DNA of 6,414 bases from Chloroflexia bacterium (GTDB lineage: Bacteria; Chloroflexota; Chloroflexia; Thermomicrobiales; UBA6265): NCBI GenBank assembly GCA_013696525.1, contig JACCYK010000189.1, forward strand, positions 1 to 6,414, given 5' to 3'. Position numbers and translations under genes: made by a program. The notes beneath the pieces are model-generated. The model was not told the DNA's origin. It ran no database searches and was given only the letters and a program-made list of their open reading frames with translations. Below are positions 5,233 to 6,414 of this stretch, piece after piece (positions within the stretch are counted from its first letter, which is position 1; each line of letters begins with the position of its first letter).

Positions 5233-6351
5233 ATGACGACCACCGACGCGCTCGACGACATGTTCGTCTACACCGACCGCCTGCAACGGACGCGGCAAGA
5301 GCTGGCCCGGCATGAGGTCGATGTCCTCATGGTCGGCCCCTCGGCCGATCTCTTCTACCTGATCGGCACCGCGGGGCATCTCAGCGAGCGATTGACGCTG
5401 CTGGTCGTGCCGCGGGTGGGCACCCCGATCATCGTCGCCGCCGGCTTCGAGGTGCCGCTGCTGGCGCGGCAACGCGATCTGGCCGAGATCCACGCCTGGG
5501 CGGATGGGCAAGACCCGATCGCCCTGGTGGCGGAGGCGACTGGGGATGTCCGGGGCAAGACCATAGCCGTCGGCGACGAGTTGTACAGCGTCTTCTTGAT
5601 CCGGCTGCAAGCGGGGCTCGGCGGCGCCCGCTGGGTCGAAGGCGGGCAGGTGCTGCGGCCGCTCCGGATGATTAAGGACGGCCGTGAGATCGAGCTGCTC
5701 AAAGAGGCGGCGCGGCGTACCGACGATGCCTGGGTCGAGTTCATCACCCAACCCCTCTCCGGCCAGACCGAGCGGGAGGCCCTGCAACGGCTGCTGGACT
5801 TGACCTACGCCCGCGGCCTGGCGCCCAATTTCGGCTCCTGCGGCAGCGGCCCGCACTCGGCCTCGCCCCACCACGAACCGGGCGAGCGCGTGATCCAGGA
5901 GGGTGATGCGGTGGTCTTCGATTGGGGCGGCACCCTCGGCGGCTACCACTCCGATGTCACCCGCACGCTGCATGCCGGCGAGCCGGGGGACGAGTTCCGG
6001 CGGGTCTACGCCACGGTGCTGGCGGCTAACCAGGCCGCGCTCGACGCGGTGCGGCCCGGCGTCCGGTGCGAGGCGGTCGACTTCGCCGCCCGCTCGCTGA
6101 TCGAGGAGGCGGGCTACGGCGCCGCCTTCCTGCACCGGGTTGGTCACGGCCTCGGTCTCGGGGTCCACGAGGAGCCGTACCTGGTGGCCGGCAACACGCT
6201 GCCGCTGCAAGCCGGGATGGTCTTCAGCGACGAGCCGGGGATCTATCTCGAAGGCCGGTTCGGGGTCCGGATCGAAGATACCGTCCTCTGCACCGACACC
6301 GGCGGCGAACGCCTGAACGAAGCGCCGCGGGAGCTGACGGTGGTGGGGTAG
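5233..6351 (+). CDS. M24-family metallopeptidase, Xaa-Pro peptidase (prolidase) type
   Basis: This 372-residue protein is predicted to be a cytoplasmic two-metal peptidase acting on Xaa-Pro bonds. Residues 12-146 form a creatinase-like N-terminal domain, and about 152-365 form the pita-bread catalytic domain. All five metal ligands are visible: Asp230 (Phe-Asp-Trp-Gly-Gly), Asp241 (Ser-Asp-Val-Thr-Arg-Thr), His305 (Gly-His-Gly-Leu-Gly), Glu334 (Asp-Glu-Pro-Gly-Ile-Tyr) and Glu348 (Arg-Ile-Glu-Asp-Thr). The Asp-Asp spacing of 11 is standard. His213 in Ser-Pro-His-His and His312 in Val-His-Glu match the family's catalytic histidines. No signal peptide or membrane segment is seen. Length fits PepQ-like Xaa-Pro dipeptidases better than the longer PepP type, but non-peptidase M24 relatives such as creatinase cannot be excluded. 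It is divergent from the importer operon, so use on imported peptides is plausible. The start is ATG 5233, preceded by AGGGGAGG. Confidence 0.93.
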   Translation: MTTTDALDDMFVYTDRLQRTRQELARHEVDVLMVGPSADLFYLIGTAGHLSERLTLLVVPRVGTPIIVAAGFEVPLLARQRDLAEIHAWADGQDPIALVAEATGDVRGKTIAVGDELYSVFLIRLQAGLGGARWVEGGQVLRPLRMIKDGREIELLKEAARRTDDAWVEFITQPLSGQTEREALQRLLDLTYARGLAPNFGSCGSGPHSASPHHEPGERVIQEGDAVVFDWGGTLGGYHSDVTRTLHAGEPGDEFRRVYATVLAANQAALDAVRPGVRCEAVDFAARSLIEEAGYGAAFLHRVGHGLGLGVHEEPYLVAGNTLPLQAGMVFSDEPGIYLEGRFGVRIEDTVLCTDTGGERLNEAPRELTVVG

Positions 6352-6370
6352 AACGATCAACCCCCTAACC

Positions 6371-6414
6371 CCCAATCTTGAGGGAATTTACGCTCGTGTC
6401 CCCCCAAGATTGGG
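6371..6414. repeat. Inverted repeat after the peptidase gene, cut by the window edge
   Basis: CCCAATCTTG (6371-6380) is the exact reverse complement of CAAGATTGGG (6405-6414), with 24 bases between. The preceding Cs at 6369-6370 suggest the pairing may continue past the right edge. It starts 19 bases after the peptidase stop and could act as a terminator or be a dispersed intergenic palindrome. The arms resemble the loop-proximal part of the hairpin at 3208-3234. Confidence 0.6.

Overview
The window is GC-rich and densely coding. It holds the 3' part of a cysteine-rich repeat protein gene (+ strand), a three-gene peptide-type ABC importer operon (- strand: solute-binding protein, then permease B, then permease C), and a divergent M24-family metallopeptidase gene (+ strand). 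The binding protein has an Ala-Gln-Glu-Ala-Thr-Pro segment and a Ser/Thr/Pro/Ala-rich stretch just after its signal peptide. That style, the high GC and the tandem Cys-rich secreted protein suggest a Chloroflexota bacterium near Thermomicrobiales. This placement is an inference from protein style, not from a marker gene.

Layout. Bases 1-1020 encode a protein, open at the left edge, built of about three and a half 46-residue units followed by four units of about 34-40 residues. Every complete unit carries eight cysteines at fixed spacing. Bases 1021-1248 form a non-coding gap between convergent genes, with a perfect 14-bp hairpin. Bases 5001 down to 1249 are the importer operon. A strong GC hairpin lies in the 60-bp gap between the binding-protein gene and the first permease gene, and a 12-bp gap with a matching ribosome-binding site separates the two permease genes. 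Bases 5002-5232 are a divergent regulatory region with a 15-bp odd-centred palindrome, a helically phased extra half-site and two weak extended -10 candidates. Bases 5233-6351 encode the peptidase. The last 63 bases are non-coding and contain an inverted repeat whose sequence resembles the operon hairpin.

How it may fit together. The binding protein captures an oligopeptide or similar solute outside the membrane, and the two permeases form the channel. No ATP-binding subunits are encoded here and the operon appears to end after the second permease gene, so the ATPases must be encoded elsewhere. The peptidase has all five M24 metal ligands and an N-terminal creatinase-like domain, as in Xaa-Pro peptidases. 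It could degrade proline-containing peptides brought in by the importer, and the shared divergent region could allow joint control. The cysteine-rich protein is convergent with the operon and has no evident functional tie to it.

The importer and peptidase are ordinary families. The least explained element is the cysteine-rich repeat protein. I did not find convincing evidence of a new defence, mobile or RNA-guided system.
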